DNA of 64,000 bases from Ramlibacter ginsenosidimutans (GTDB lineage Bacteria > Pseudomonadota > Gammaproteobacteria > Burkholderiales > Burkholderiaceae_C), in NCBI RefSeq assembly GCF_016654015.1, contig NZ_JAEPWM010000007.1, positions 124,001 through 188,000 of the forward strand, read 5' to 3'. Positions 18,340-25,640 of this stretch are shown here, one piece after another (the stretch's first letter is position 1; each line of letters starts with the position of its first letter). The notes beneath the pieces are model-generated. The model was not told the DNA's origin. It saw only the letters and a program-made list of their open reading frames with translations, and did no database searches. Position numbers and translations under genes: made by a program.

Positions 18340-18654
18340 GCGGAAATCTCCAATGGGTGATCGGGGAGGAAGCGGGAAAAGAACGGTCGTTCGCTTTTTG
18401 CGATTCTAGAGGGGGAGAAGAGGCGCCTCACCTCCCCTTGTCGCGAGGGGGACAAAACAGTGCAGGTGTAGCAGAAGAGAGGGGCTAACTCCAGCGCGGC
18501 GGTGGCTGGAAAGGGCGATTGGTGATTCGTAGGCTGGTGGTGAGCGCAGCGAACCCCAGCTTGCTTCGCGACGCCGGTCGCTGGGGTTCGCTTTCGCTCA
18601 CCGCCAGCCTACGAGCACGACGGGCCCAACGAGGCGCGCCGGCCGCCGTAAAAC
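18340..18654. other. Intergenic region of 315 bases between the fadB-like gene and livF
   Basis: It holds the upstream region of the fadB-like gene (18340-18480) and, toward livF, the long inverted repeat at 18528-18613. A small stem is visible at 18434-18450 (CCCCT pairing with AGGGG). No open frame with family character is seen on either strand, and no convincing sigma-70 promoter could be fixed by eye. Confidence 0.6.
18528..18613. repeat. Inverted repeat with 33-base arms (CGTAGGCTGG ... GAACCCCAGC)
   Basis: The left arm at 18528-18560 and right arm at 18580-18613 are reverse complements with about three differences, separated by 19 bases. The arms begin CGTAGGCTGG and end GCGAACCCCAGC. 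It lies 42 bases beyond the livF stop, in the position of a transcript end. Its base order is unlike the surrounding coding DNA and it looks like a dispersed palindromic repeat. No flanking target duplication is apparent, so mobility is not shown. Confidence 0.88.
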
Positions 18655-19350
18655 TCAAACCTCCAGCCACTCCTTGCGGATGTACGCGTCCTTGCGCAGG
18701 GTCTCGGGCGTGCCGTGGAACACGATGCTGCCGTGGCCCATGACCAGCGCGCGGTCGGAGATCGCCATGGCGATCGTGAGTTTCTGTTCGATCAGCAGCA
18801 CCGAGACGCCGCGCGTCTTCAGCGTCTTGAGGTACTCGCCCACCAGTTCGACGATCTTGGGCGCGAGGCCTTCGGTCGGCTCGTCGATGATGATCAGGTC
18901 CGGGTCGCCCATCAGCGTGCGGCACAGGGTGAGCATCTGCTGCTCGCCGCCGGACAGCACGCCGGCCTCGGTGTGCTGCCGCTCCTTCAGCCGCGGGAAC
19001 ATGGCGTACATGTCGTCGAAGCTCCAGCGGCCTTTCTGTTTGGCGCTCTTCTGCCCGAGCATCAGGTTCTGGTGCACCGTGAGCTTGGGGAAGATGTCGC
19101 GGTTCTCGGGCACGTAGCCCAGGCCCAGGTGCGCGATCTCGTAGGGCTTGCGGCCGACGATGTCCTGGCCCTTCCAGTGCACGTGGCCGGTGCTCTCCAC
19201 CATGCCCATGACCGCCTTGGCGGTGGTGGAGCGGCCGGAGCCGTTGCGCCCCAGGAGCGCGACGATCTCGCCCTCGCCGACGTCGAACTCGACGCCGTGC
19301 AGGACGTGGCTCTTGCCGTAGTAGGCATGCAGGTCCGCCACTTGCAGCAT
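18655..19350 (-). CDS. livF: LivF-type branched-chain amino acid ABC transporter ATP-binding protein
   Basis: A 231-residue ATPase with signature LSGGEQQML and Walker B IIIDEPTEGLAP, matching LivF. The Walker A loop reads GRNGSGRST, so the invariant lysine is arginine at residue 40 (codon CGC). A lysine-to-arginine change usually weakens nucleotide hydrolysis, yet all other motifs are intact and the gene is full length. This may be a subfamily trait with the partner LivG providing hydrolysis. Its ATG overlaps the livG stop as TGATG, so it is translated with the rest of livHMGF. Confidence 0.92.
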   Translation of the reverse strand: MLQVADLHAYYGKSHVLHGVEFDVGEGEIVALLGRNGSGRSTTAKAVMGMVESTGHVHWKGQDIVGRKPYEIAHLGLGYVPENRDIFPKLTVHQNLMLGQKSAKQKGRWSFDDMYAMFPRLKERQHTEAGVLSGGEQQMLTLCRTLMGDPDLIIIDEPTEGLAPKIVELVGEYLKTLKTRGVSVLLIEQKLTIAMAISDRALVMGHGSIVFHGTPETLRKDAYIRKEWLEV

Positions 19351-20120
19351 CAGTGCGCTCCCGCCTGTTCGTCCGCCACGCTGGAGCCGAGGTACGCCTC
19401 CTGCACCTTCTGGTTGGCGCGCACCCTTTCGGGCGTGTCGTACGTGATGATCTCGCCGTACACCACGACCGCGATCTTGTCGGCCAGCCCGAACACCACG
19501 CCCATGTCGTGTTCGACGGTGAGCAGGGTCTTGCCCACCGTCACCTCCTTGATCAGGTCGATGAAGCGCCGGGTCTCCTCGCGGCTCATGCCCGCCGTCG
19601 GTTCGTCCAGCAGGATCACGTTGGCGCCGCCCGCGATGGTGATGCCCACCTCGAGCGCGCGCTGCTCCGCGTACGTGAGGTTCGCGGCGAGCACGTCGCG
19701 CTTCTTGTGCAGCCGGATCCTCTCCATCAGCTGCTCCGCGCGCTCGTTCGCGTCCTGCAGGTCGGCCAGGAACTTGAGGAAGGTGTACTTGTAGCCCAGG
19801 CTCCAGAGCACGCCGCAGCGCAGGTTCTCGAACACCGAGAGCTTGGGGAAGATGTTGGTGATCTGGAAGCTGCGCGAGAGGCCCAGGCGGTTGATCTCGA
19901 AGGGCTTCTTGCCTTCGATGCGCTGGCCGTTGAGCAGCACCTGCCCGCTGGTGGGCGGGAAGCGCCCGCTGATCAGGTTGAACAGCGTGGACTTGCCGGC
20001 CCCGTTCGGGCCGATCACGGCCACCCGTTCGCCGGCCTGCACCTGCAGGCTGCAGCCGCGGATGATCTCGGTCCTGCCGAAGGACTTCCGCAGGTCCTTC
20101 AATTCCAAGGCGAGCGTCAC
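19350..20120 (-). CDS. livG: LivG-type branched-chain amino acid ABC transporter ATP-binding protein
   Basis: A 256-residue ATPase with canonical Walker A GPNGAGKST, Walker B VILLDEPTAGMS and the LivG-like C-terminal segment VVVYGEIITYDTPERV. The ABC signature position reads NLTYAEQRALEV, the usual relaxed form in LivG. A GTG start at 20120 is chosen because it makes a GTGA overlap with livM. With LivF it energises uptake of branched-chain amino acids or related amides or acids. Specificity is set by the binding protein, not by this subunit. Confidence 0.93.
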   Translation of the reverse strand: MTLALELKDLRKSFGRTEIIRGCSLQVQAGERVAVIGPNGAGKSTLFNLISGRFPPTSGQVLLNGQRIEGKKPFEINRLGLSRSFQITNIFPKLSVFENLRCGVLWSLGYKYTFLKFLADLQDANERAEQLMERIRLHKKRDVLAANLTYAEQRALEVGITIAGGANVILLDEPTAGMSREETRRFIDLIKEVTVGKTLLTVEHDMGVVFGLADKIAVVVYGEIITYDTPERVRANQKVQEAYLGSSVADEQAGAH

Positions 20121-21526
20121 AGCGCCTCCCTCCGCTTCATCTCCCTGGCGATGAACTCGTGGATCTCGCCCCACTGGCGCACGAAGTGCCGGCGCGAGAC
20201 CTCGAACAGGCCGATGCCGGTCGCCATGACGAAGACTGCGCCAAACCAGCTGTCGGCGCCGCGCGCATTCAGTCCCACGCCCAGGAAGGTCAGTTTGGGC
20301 CCGAGGGCCGCGTTGAGTTGCAGGTGGTAGACCATCTCGATCATCGTGGCGGCGCCGAGCAGCGTGACGACGGCCGTGCAGGCCAGCGCCAGGTAACTCA
20401 CCCACAGCTCCTTCAGGCGCCCGAAGGATGCGACGCGCACGTTCATCATGATCAGGCTCGCGATGCCGCCGGGCGCGTACATCACCATGAACAGGAAGAT
20501 CAGGCCCAGGTACAGCAGCCAGGCCTTGGTGAATTCCGACAGCAGCACGAAGGCCAGCACCATCAGCACGCCGCCGATGATGGGACCGAAGAAGAAGGTC
20601 GCGCCGCCCAGGAAGGTGAACAGCAGGTAGGCGCCGGAGCGGTAGCCGCTCACCACCTCCGACGTGACGATCTCGAAGTTCAGCGCCGCCAGGCCGCCGC
20701 CGATGCCGGCGAAGAAGGCCGCGATGATGAACGAGATGTAGCGCACCTTCTGCGTGTCGTAGCCGACGAACTCCACGCGCTCCGGGTTGTCGCGCACCGC
20801 GTTCAGCATGCGCCCCAGCGGGGTCCGGGTGAAGGCGAACATGCCCGCCGTGCACACGAAGGTGTAGACCGCGATCAGGAAATAGAGCTGGATCTGCGGC
20901 CCGAAGGTGATGCCGAAGGGATGGCCGCCGGCGACGCGGTTGCCGGAGATGCCGCCCTCGCCGCCGAAGAACTCGGGGAACATCAGGGACGACGCCCACA
21001 CCAGCTCGCCGATGCCCAGCGTGATCATCGCGAAGGGCGTGGCCGCCTTCTTGGTGGTCACGTAGCCGAACAGCACCGCGAACAACGCGGAGGCGATCCC
21101 GCCCACGATCGGGATCAGGCTGACCGGCAGTGGCAGCTGCCCCTTGGACACCAGGTTCAGGGTATGGATCGCCAGGAAGGAGCCCATGCCCGAATACACC
21201 GCATGGCCGAAGCTGAGCATGCCGCCCTGCCCCAGGAGCATGTTGTACGAGAGGCAGACGATGATCGCGACGCCCATCTGGCTGAGCATCGTGAGCGCGA
21301 GGCTACTGGTGAAGACGAAGGGTGCCGCCAGCAGGAGCAAGGCGTAGCCGCTCCACACGACCCACCGTCCGACGTTGAGGGGCCGGAAGCTGTAATACGC
21401 CTGCCGCCCGGCCGCTTCGGGCACCGGGCGCGGCACGGCCCCGGGCAGGTCCATCGCCACACCCACGCGGCGGTTCTCGCGTTCGGCTTCGGAGCCGACC
21501 CCGGTGTCTGAAAGGGTGGTCGTCAT
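20117..21526 (-). CDS. livM: LivM-type ABC permease with C-terminal membrane extension
   Basis: A 469-residue permease. After a hydrophilic N-terminal tail of about 55 residues comes the LivM core, with CLSYNMLLGQGGMLSFGHAVY and the terminal YAPGGIASL segment where most LivM proteins end. A further stretch of roughly 120 residues adds about two hydrophobic segments (LALACTAVVTLLGAATMI and FGAVFVMATGIGLFEV) and a basic tail. The extension is not a known domain to me. Its start lies 1 base after the livH stop, and its end overlaps livG. Confidence 0.92.
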   Translation of the reverse strand: MTTTLSDTGVGSEAERENRRVGVAMDLPGAVPRPVPEAAGRQAYYSFRPLNVGRWVVWSGYALLLLAAPFVFTSSLALTMLSQMGVAIIVCLSYNMLLGQGGMLSFGHAVYSGMGSFLAIHTLNLVSKGQLPLPVSLIPIVGGIASALFAVLFGYVTTKKAATPFAMITLGIGELVWASSLMFPEFFGGEGGISGNRVAGGHPFGITFGPQIQLYFLIAVYTFVCTAGMFAFTRTPLGRMLNAVRDNPERVEFVGYDTQKVRYISFIIAAFFAGIGGGLAALNFEIVTSEVVSGYRSGAYLLFTFLGGATFFFGPIIGGVLMVLAFVLLSEFTKAWLLYLGLIFLFMVMYAPGGIASLIMMNVRVASFGRLKELWVSYLALACTAVVTLLGAATMIEMVYHLQLNAALGPKLTFLGVGLNARGADSWFGAVFVMATGIGLFEVSRRHFVRQWGEIHEFIAREMKRREAL

Positions 21527-21527
21527 G

Positions 21528-22475
21528 TCAACCCTCCCGCGTTCCGAGCAGGCCCTTGGGCCGGAAGATGAGGATCAGCACCAGCAGCATGTACGGCATG
21601 ATCGGCGCGATCTGGCTGATCTTGAGCTTCCACAGCGGATAGCCGAAGGTGTCCGGCGTGATGCCCCAGCCCACCGACTGCGCGGCGCCCGCCAGCGAGG
21701 CGTCGATGCCCACGCCGAAGGTCTGGATGATGCCGATGGCCAGCGACGCGACAAAGGCGCCCGCCAGCGAGCCCATGCCGCCGACCACCACGACCACGAA
21801 GATCACCGAACCCACCGTGGCCGCCATGCCGGGCTCGGTGACGAACGCATTGCCGCCGATCACGCCCGCCAGGCCGGCGAGCGCGGTGCCGCCGCCGAAC
21901 ACCAGCATGAAGACCCGCGGCACGTTGTGCCCGAGCGCTTCCACGGTCTCGGGGTGCGTCAGCGCCGCCTGGATCACCAGGCCGATGCGCGTGCGCGTGA
22001 GCAGCAGCCAGATGGCTACCAGCATCAGCAGCGCGATCAGCATCATGAAGCCGCGGTACATCGGGAACTGCGTTCCGTACAGGGTGAAGAGCGGCCCGCT
22101 CAGGAGCGCCGGCACGCGGTAGTCCACCGAGCTCGTGCCCCAGATCAGCTGCACGACCTCCAGCACGATGAACGACAGCCCGAATGTGATCAGCAGTTCG
22201 GCCACGTGTCCGTACTTGTGCACCCGGCGCAGCGCGTACTTCTCGAACAGCGCGCCGATCAGCCCCACCAGAAGCGGCGCCACGACCAGGGCCGGAAAGA
22301 AGCCGATCAACTGCGACACGCTGTATGCGAAATACGCTCCCAGCATGTAGAAACTCGCGTGCGCGAAATTCAGGACACCCATCATGCTGAAGATCAGCGT
22401 GAGGCCCGAGCTGAGCATGAACAGCAGCAGCCCGTAGCTGATGCCGTTCAAGAGCGAAATGGTGAAGAACTCCAT
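21528..22475 (-). CDS. livH: LivH-type branched-chain amino acid ABC permease
   Basis: A 315-residue polytopic permease. The N-terminal LLNGISYGLLLFMLSSGLTL, the FAHASFYMLGAY segment and the C-terminal LIFRPKGLLG are characteristic of LivH. It pairs with LivM as the membrane channel. The ATG at 22475 (MEFFTIS) is the family start. An intrinsic terminator lies between livK and this gene, so livHMGF is expressed either by read-through or from its own promoter in the approximately 50 bases after the terminator. Confidence 0.94.
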   Translation of the reverse strand: MEFFTISLLNGISYGLLLFMLSSGLTLIFSMMGVLNFAHASFYMLGAYFAYSVSQLIGFFPALVVAPLLVGLIGALFEKYALRRVHKYGHVAELLITFGLSFIVLEVVQLIWGTSSVDYRVPALLSGPLFTLYGTQFPMYRGFMMLIALLMLVAIWLLLTRTRIGLVIQAALTHPETVEALGHNVPRVFMLVFGGGTALAGLAGVIGGNAFVTEPGMAATVGSVIFVVVVVGGMGSLAGAFVASLAIGIIQTFGVGIDASLAGAAQSVGWGITPDTFGYPLWKLKISQIAPIMPYMLLVLILIFRPKGLLGTREG

Positions 22476-22524
22476 CCGGCTTCCGTCTCGTTGTGTCGTG
22501 TTGCATTCTGCCGGAGCGGCAGCC

Positions 22525-22556
22525 AAAAAAAAGCCGGGACGACACCGTCCCGGCTT
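22525..22556 (-). terminator. Intrinsic terminator after livK, before livH
   Basis: Read on the minus strand, a perfect 11-base-pair stem (AAGCCGGGACG with CGTCCCGGCTT, loop GTGT) is followed by eight U residues. It begins 17 bases after the livK stop and lies about 50 bases before the livH start. It would make more binding protein than permease and ATPase, as expected for a periplasmic receptor system. Confidence 0.93.
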
Positions 22557-22573
22557 GCGCGGTCACCTGCGCG

Positions 22574-23806
22574 TCAGCCGGCGGGACGCTTCATCTGGCA
22601 GCTGGTCGGTGTGCTGGACACATACGGGTCCATCTGCTTGATGGGCACGAAGGTGAAGCCGGTGTTCTCGACGCTGTACTCGCCCTTCCTGGCCTTCTGC
22701 CACTTGGTGATGTACATGGTCTGCTGCAGCTGGTGGTCGGAGGCGCGCATGGTCACGTCGCCGGCGAAGCTCTTGACCGTCAGGCCTTCCATGGCATGCG
22801 CCACCTTCACCGGGTCGGTGCTGTGGGCCTTGGCCATCGCGGCACCCAGCAGGTTGATGCCGTTGTAGGTGGCGTAGGTGTAGTAGTCGTCGTTGAACTT
22901 CTTGTGGAAGTCATTGGCGATCTGCGCGAGATCGCCCGTGTGGTTCGCGTGGCCGTAGGCCACCACGTACACCTGGCTCTCGCCGCCGGCGGCCAGCGCC
23001 GTGGGCGTGCCGGTCACGCCGGCGTAGTAGGTGTACATCGGGATCTTCAGGCCGGCGTCGTTCATCGCCTTGACCAGCAGCGTCAGGTCCTGGCCCCAGT
23101 TGCCGGTCAGCAGCGCGTCGGCGCCGGACTGCTTGATCTTCGCCACGTAGGGCGAGAAGTCCTTCACCTGGCCGATGGGGTGCAGGTCGTCGCCGACGAT
23201 CTGGATGTCCGGGCGCTTGCGATGGATGTCTTCCTTGAAGAACTTCGAGACCTGCTGGCCGTGCGAATAGTTCTGGCCCAGGATGTAGACCTTCTTGATC
23301 TGCGGCTGGTCCTTCATGAAGGAGGTCAGCGCCTCCATCTTCATGGAGGTGTCCGCGTCCAGGCGGAAGTGCCAGAAGCTGCACTTCTCGTTGGTCATCG
23401 CCGGATCCACCGCGGCATAGTTCAGGTAGACCATTTCCTTGCCGGGGTTGCGCTCGTTGTACTTCTCCACGGCGTCCTCGAGCGCCAGGCCGGCGCCGGA
23501 GCCATTGCCCTGCACGACGTAGCGGAAGCCCTGGTCGATGGCCGCCTTCAGCGTGTTCAGGGTCTCCTGCGGCGAGCCCTTGTTGTCGAAGCCGACCACC
23601 TCGAACTTCACGCCCGCGGGATTCTTGCCGGAGAGGCGGTCCGCAACGAACTGCCAGCTCTTGAGCTGGTTCTGCCCCACGTTCGCGAACGGCCCCGACA
23701 GCGGGTCCATGAATGCGATGCGCACGGTCTCGCCCTTCTGCGCGAACGCCACCCCGGCGGCGGCGAGCATGACGGTGGCGCTGACGATCTTCAACGTGAA
23801 CTTCAT
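22574..23806 (-). CDS. LivK-like ABC transporter substrate-binding protein
   Basis: A 410-residue periplasmic receptor with a 20-residue Sec signal peptide ending VAFAQ. The mature type I binding fold begins VRIAFMDPLSGPFANVG and includes KKVYILGQNYSHGQQ, typical of the Leu/Ile/Val or amide-urea receptor family. The ATG at 23806 has a strong AGGAGA ribosome binding site. It is first in the liv operon and is followed by a strong terminator. The ligand cannot be named. The acyl-CoA enzymes nearby make a branched-chain or aromatic acid as likely as an amino acid. Confidence 0.92.
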   Translation of the reverse strand: MKFTLKIVSATVMLAAAGVAFAQKGETVRIAFMDPLSGPFANVGQNQLKSWQFVADRLSGKNPAGVKFEVVGFDNKGSPQETLNTLKAAIDQGFRYVVQGNGSGAGLALEDAVEKYNERNPGKEMVYLNYAAVDPAMTNEKCSFWHFRLDADTSMKMEALTSFMKDQPQIKKVYILGQNYSHGQQVSKFFKEDIHRKRPDIQIVGDDLHPIGQVKDFSPYVAKIKQSGADALLTGNWGQDLTLLVKAMNDAGLKIPMYTYYAGVTGTPTALAAGGESQVYVVAYGHANHTGDLAQIANDFHKKFNDDYYTYATYNGINLLGAAMAKAHSTDPVKVAHAMEGLTVKSFAGDVTMRASDHQLQQTMYITKWQKARKGEYSVENTGFTFVPIKQMDPYVSSTPTSCQMKRPAG

Positions 23807-23933
23807 TGCTTGTCTCCTGGAGTGATGGCAACGACAGCGCGCAGGGTACTGCAGTGGTGCGCTGCAACGGTCAGGGATTGCCCGTAAGCAATCCCCGCGC
23901 TTATCGCCCATGTGACAGCCGCTGCGCCCGGCC

Positions 23934-25562
23934 TCACGCGGTCGGCAGGCGGTAGTCCTTCAGCTGGTCGCGCAGCCGCGTCTTGAGCATCTTGCCGGTC
24001 GCGCCGAGCGGGATGCTTTCCACGAACACCACGTCGTCGGGCACCTGCCACTTCGCGATCTTGCCTTCGTAGAACTTGAGCAGCTCCTCGCGCGTGACCT
24101 CCATGCCGGGCCGCTTCACGACGGCGACGATCGGACGTTCGTCCCACTTGGGATGCCGCATGCCGACGCACGCCGCCATCTGCACGGCCGGGTGCGCCAT
24201 CGCGATGTTCTCGATGTCGATCGAGCTGATCCACTCGCCGCCGGACTTGATCACGTCCTTGCTGCGGTCGGTGATCTGCATGTAGCCCTCGCGATCGATC
24301 GTCGCCACGTCGCCCGTCGGGAACCAGCCGTCCACCAGCGGGTCGCCGCCCTCGCCCTTGAAGTACTCGCGCACGACCCACGGGCCGCGCACGTACAGGT
24401 CGCCGTAGGTCTTGCCGTCCCAGGGCAGCTCGTTGCCGTCGTCGCCCACGATCTTCATGTCCACGCCGAAGATGGCGCGCCCCTGCTTCAGGCGGATCTT
24501 CATCTGCTCGTCGGGGGACATGGCCAGGTGCTTGTTCTTCAGCGTGCAGAGCGTTCCCAGGGGACTCATCTCCGTCATGCCCCACGCGTGCAGCACGTCC
24601 ACCCCGTACTCCTCGCGGAAGGCGTCGATCATGGCCGGAGGGCACGCCGAGCCGCCGATCACGGTGCGCTTGAGCGTCGAGAAGCGCAGGTGGTTCTGCT
24701 TGACGTGCCCGAGCAGCATCTGCCACACGGTCGGCACGCCCGCGGCGAAGGTCACGCCTTCCTGCTCCATCAGCTCGTACACCGACTTGCCGTCGAGGGC
24801 CGCGCCCGGGAACACCAGCTTGCAGCCGGTGAGCGCCGCCGAATACGGGATGCCCCACGCGTTGACGTGAAACATGGGCACGACCGGCAGCACCGAATCG
24901 CGCGCCGACAGCGCCATCACGTCCGGCAGGCACGCGGCAAAGGCGTGCAGGATGGTCGAACGGTGACTGTAGAGCGCCGCCTTCGGGTTGCCCGTGGTGC
25001 CGCTCGTGTAGCACATGCTGGACGCGGAGTTTTCGTCGAACGTCGGCCAGTCGTACGTGCTCGGGCGGCCGCCGATCCAGTCCTCGTAGCTCACGAGGTG
25101 GGGGATGCCGCTGTCCTTGGGCAGCTGGTCGGGGCCGCACAGGGCGACGTACTTCTTGATCGTGCCGCAGCGCGCGTGCACCGCCTGCACGAGCGGCAGG
25201 AAACTGAGCTCGAAGCACAGGACCTGGTCTTCGGCGTGGTTGGCGATCCACGCGACCTGGTCGGGATGCAGCCGCGGATTGATCGTGTGCAGCACGCGGC
25301 CGGAACCGCTGACCCCGAAGTACAGCTCCAGGTGGCGATAGCCGTTCCAGGCGAGCGTCGCCACGCGGTCGGAGAAGAGCAGTTGCTCCGCGTCCAGGGC
25401 GTTCGCGACCTGCCGCGCGCGCTGGCCGACGTCGCGCCACGTGTAGCGATGGAGGTCGCCCTCCACCCGGCGCGACACGATCTCGCCGTCGCCATGGTGG
25501 CGTTCGGCGTGCGTGATCAGCGCCGAAATGAGCAGCGGTTGGCTTTGCATGAGTCCCAGCAT
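23934..25562 (-). CDS. fatty acid/medium-chain acyl-CoA ligase (AMP-forming)
   Basis: A 542-residue adenylate-forming enzyme. The AMP-binding P-loop-like motif YTSGTTGNPKAALYSH is near residues 188-203. Further motifs are WGMTEMSPLG, GWFPTGDVATID and, at the C-terminus, the catalytic-lysine segment PLGATGKMLKT. These place it with the AlkK/FadD3-like medium- and long-chain ligases. It would activate free acids to CoA esters for the beta-oxidation genes downstream. A 127-base gap separates it from livK, so it may be a separate unit. Confidence 0.93.
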   Translation of the reverse strand: MLGLMQSQPLLISALITHAERHHGDGEIVSRRVEGDLHRYTWRDVGQRARQVANALDAEQLLFSDRVATLAWNGYRHLELYFGVSGSGRVLHTINPRLHPDQVAWIANHAEDQVLCFELSFLPLVQAVHARCGTIKKYVALCGPDQLPKDSGIPHLVSYEDWIGGRPSTYDWPTFDENSASSMCYTSGTTGNPKAALYSHRSTILHAFAACLPDVMALSARDSVLPVVPMFHVNAWGIPYSAALTGCKLVFPGAALDGKSVYELMEQEGVTFAAGVPTVWQMLLGHVKQNHLRFSTLKRTVIGGSACPPAMIDAFREEYGVDVLHAWGMTEMSPLGTLCTLKNKHLAMSPDEQMKIRLKQGRAIFGVDMKIVGDDGNELPWDGKTYGDLYVRGPWVVREYFKGEGGDPLVDGWFPTGDVATIDREGYMQITDRSKDVIKSGGEWISSIDIENIAMAHPAVQMAACVGMRHPKWDERPIVAVVKRPGMEVTREELLKFYEGKIAKWQVPDDVVFVESIPLGATGKMLKTRLRDQLKDYRLPTA

Positions 25563-25640
25563 CGTCGTCTCCTCGGAACGTTGTCCCTGACGCTGGCTAT
25601 CCTAAACCGGGCGCGGCCGCCACCGCGCCCGGGGCCACCC

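Noticed and set aside
18420..18480. Small stem (CCCCT/AGGGG) in the fadB-livF gap as a terminator
   Set aside because: The stem is only five pairs with a seven-base loop, and no U-run follows on either strand.
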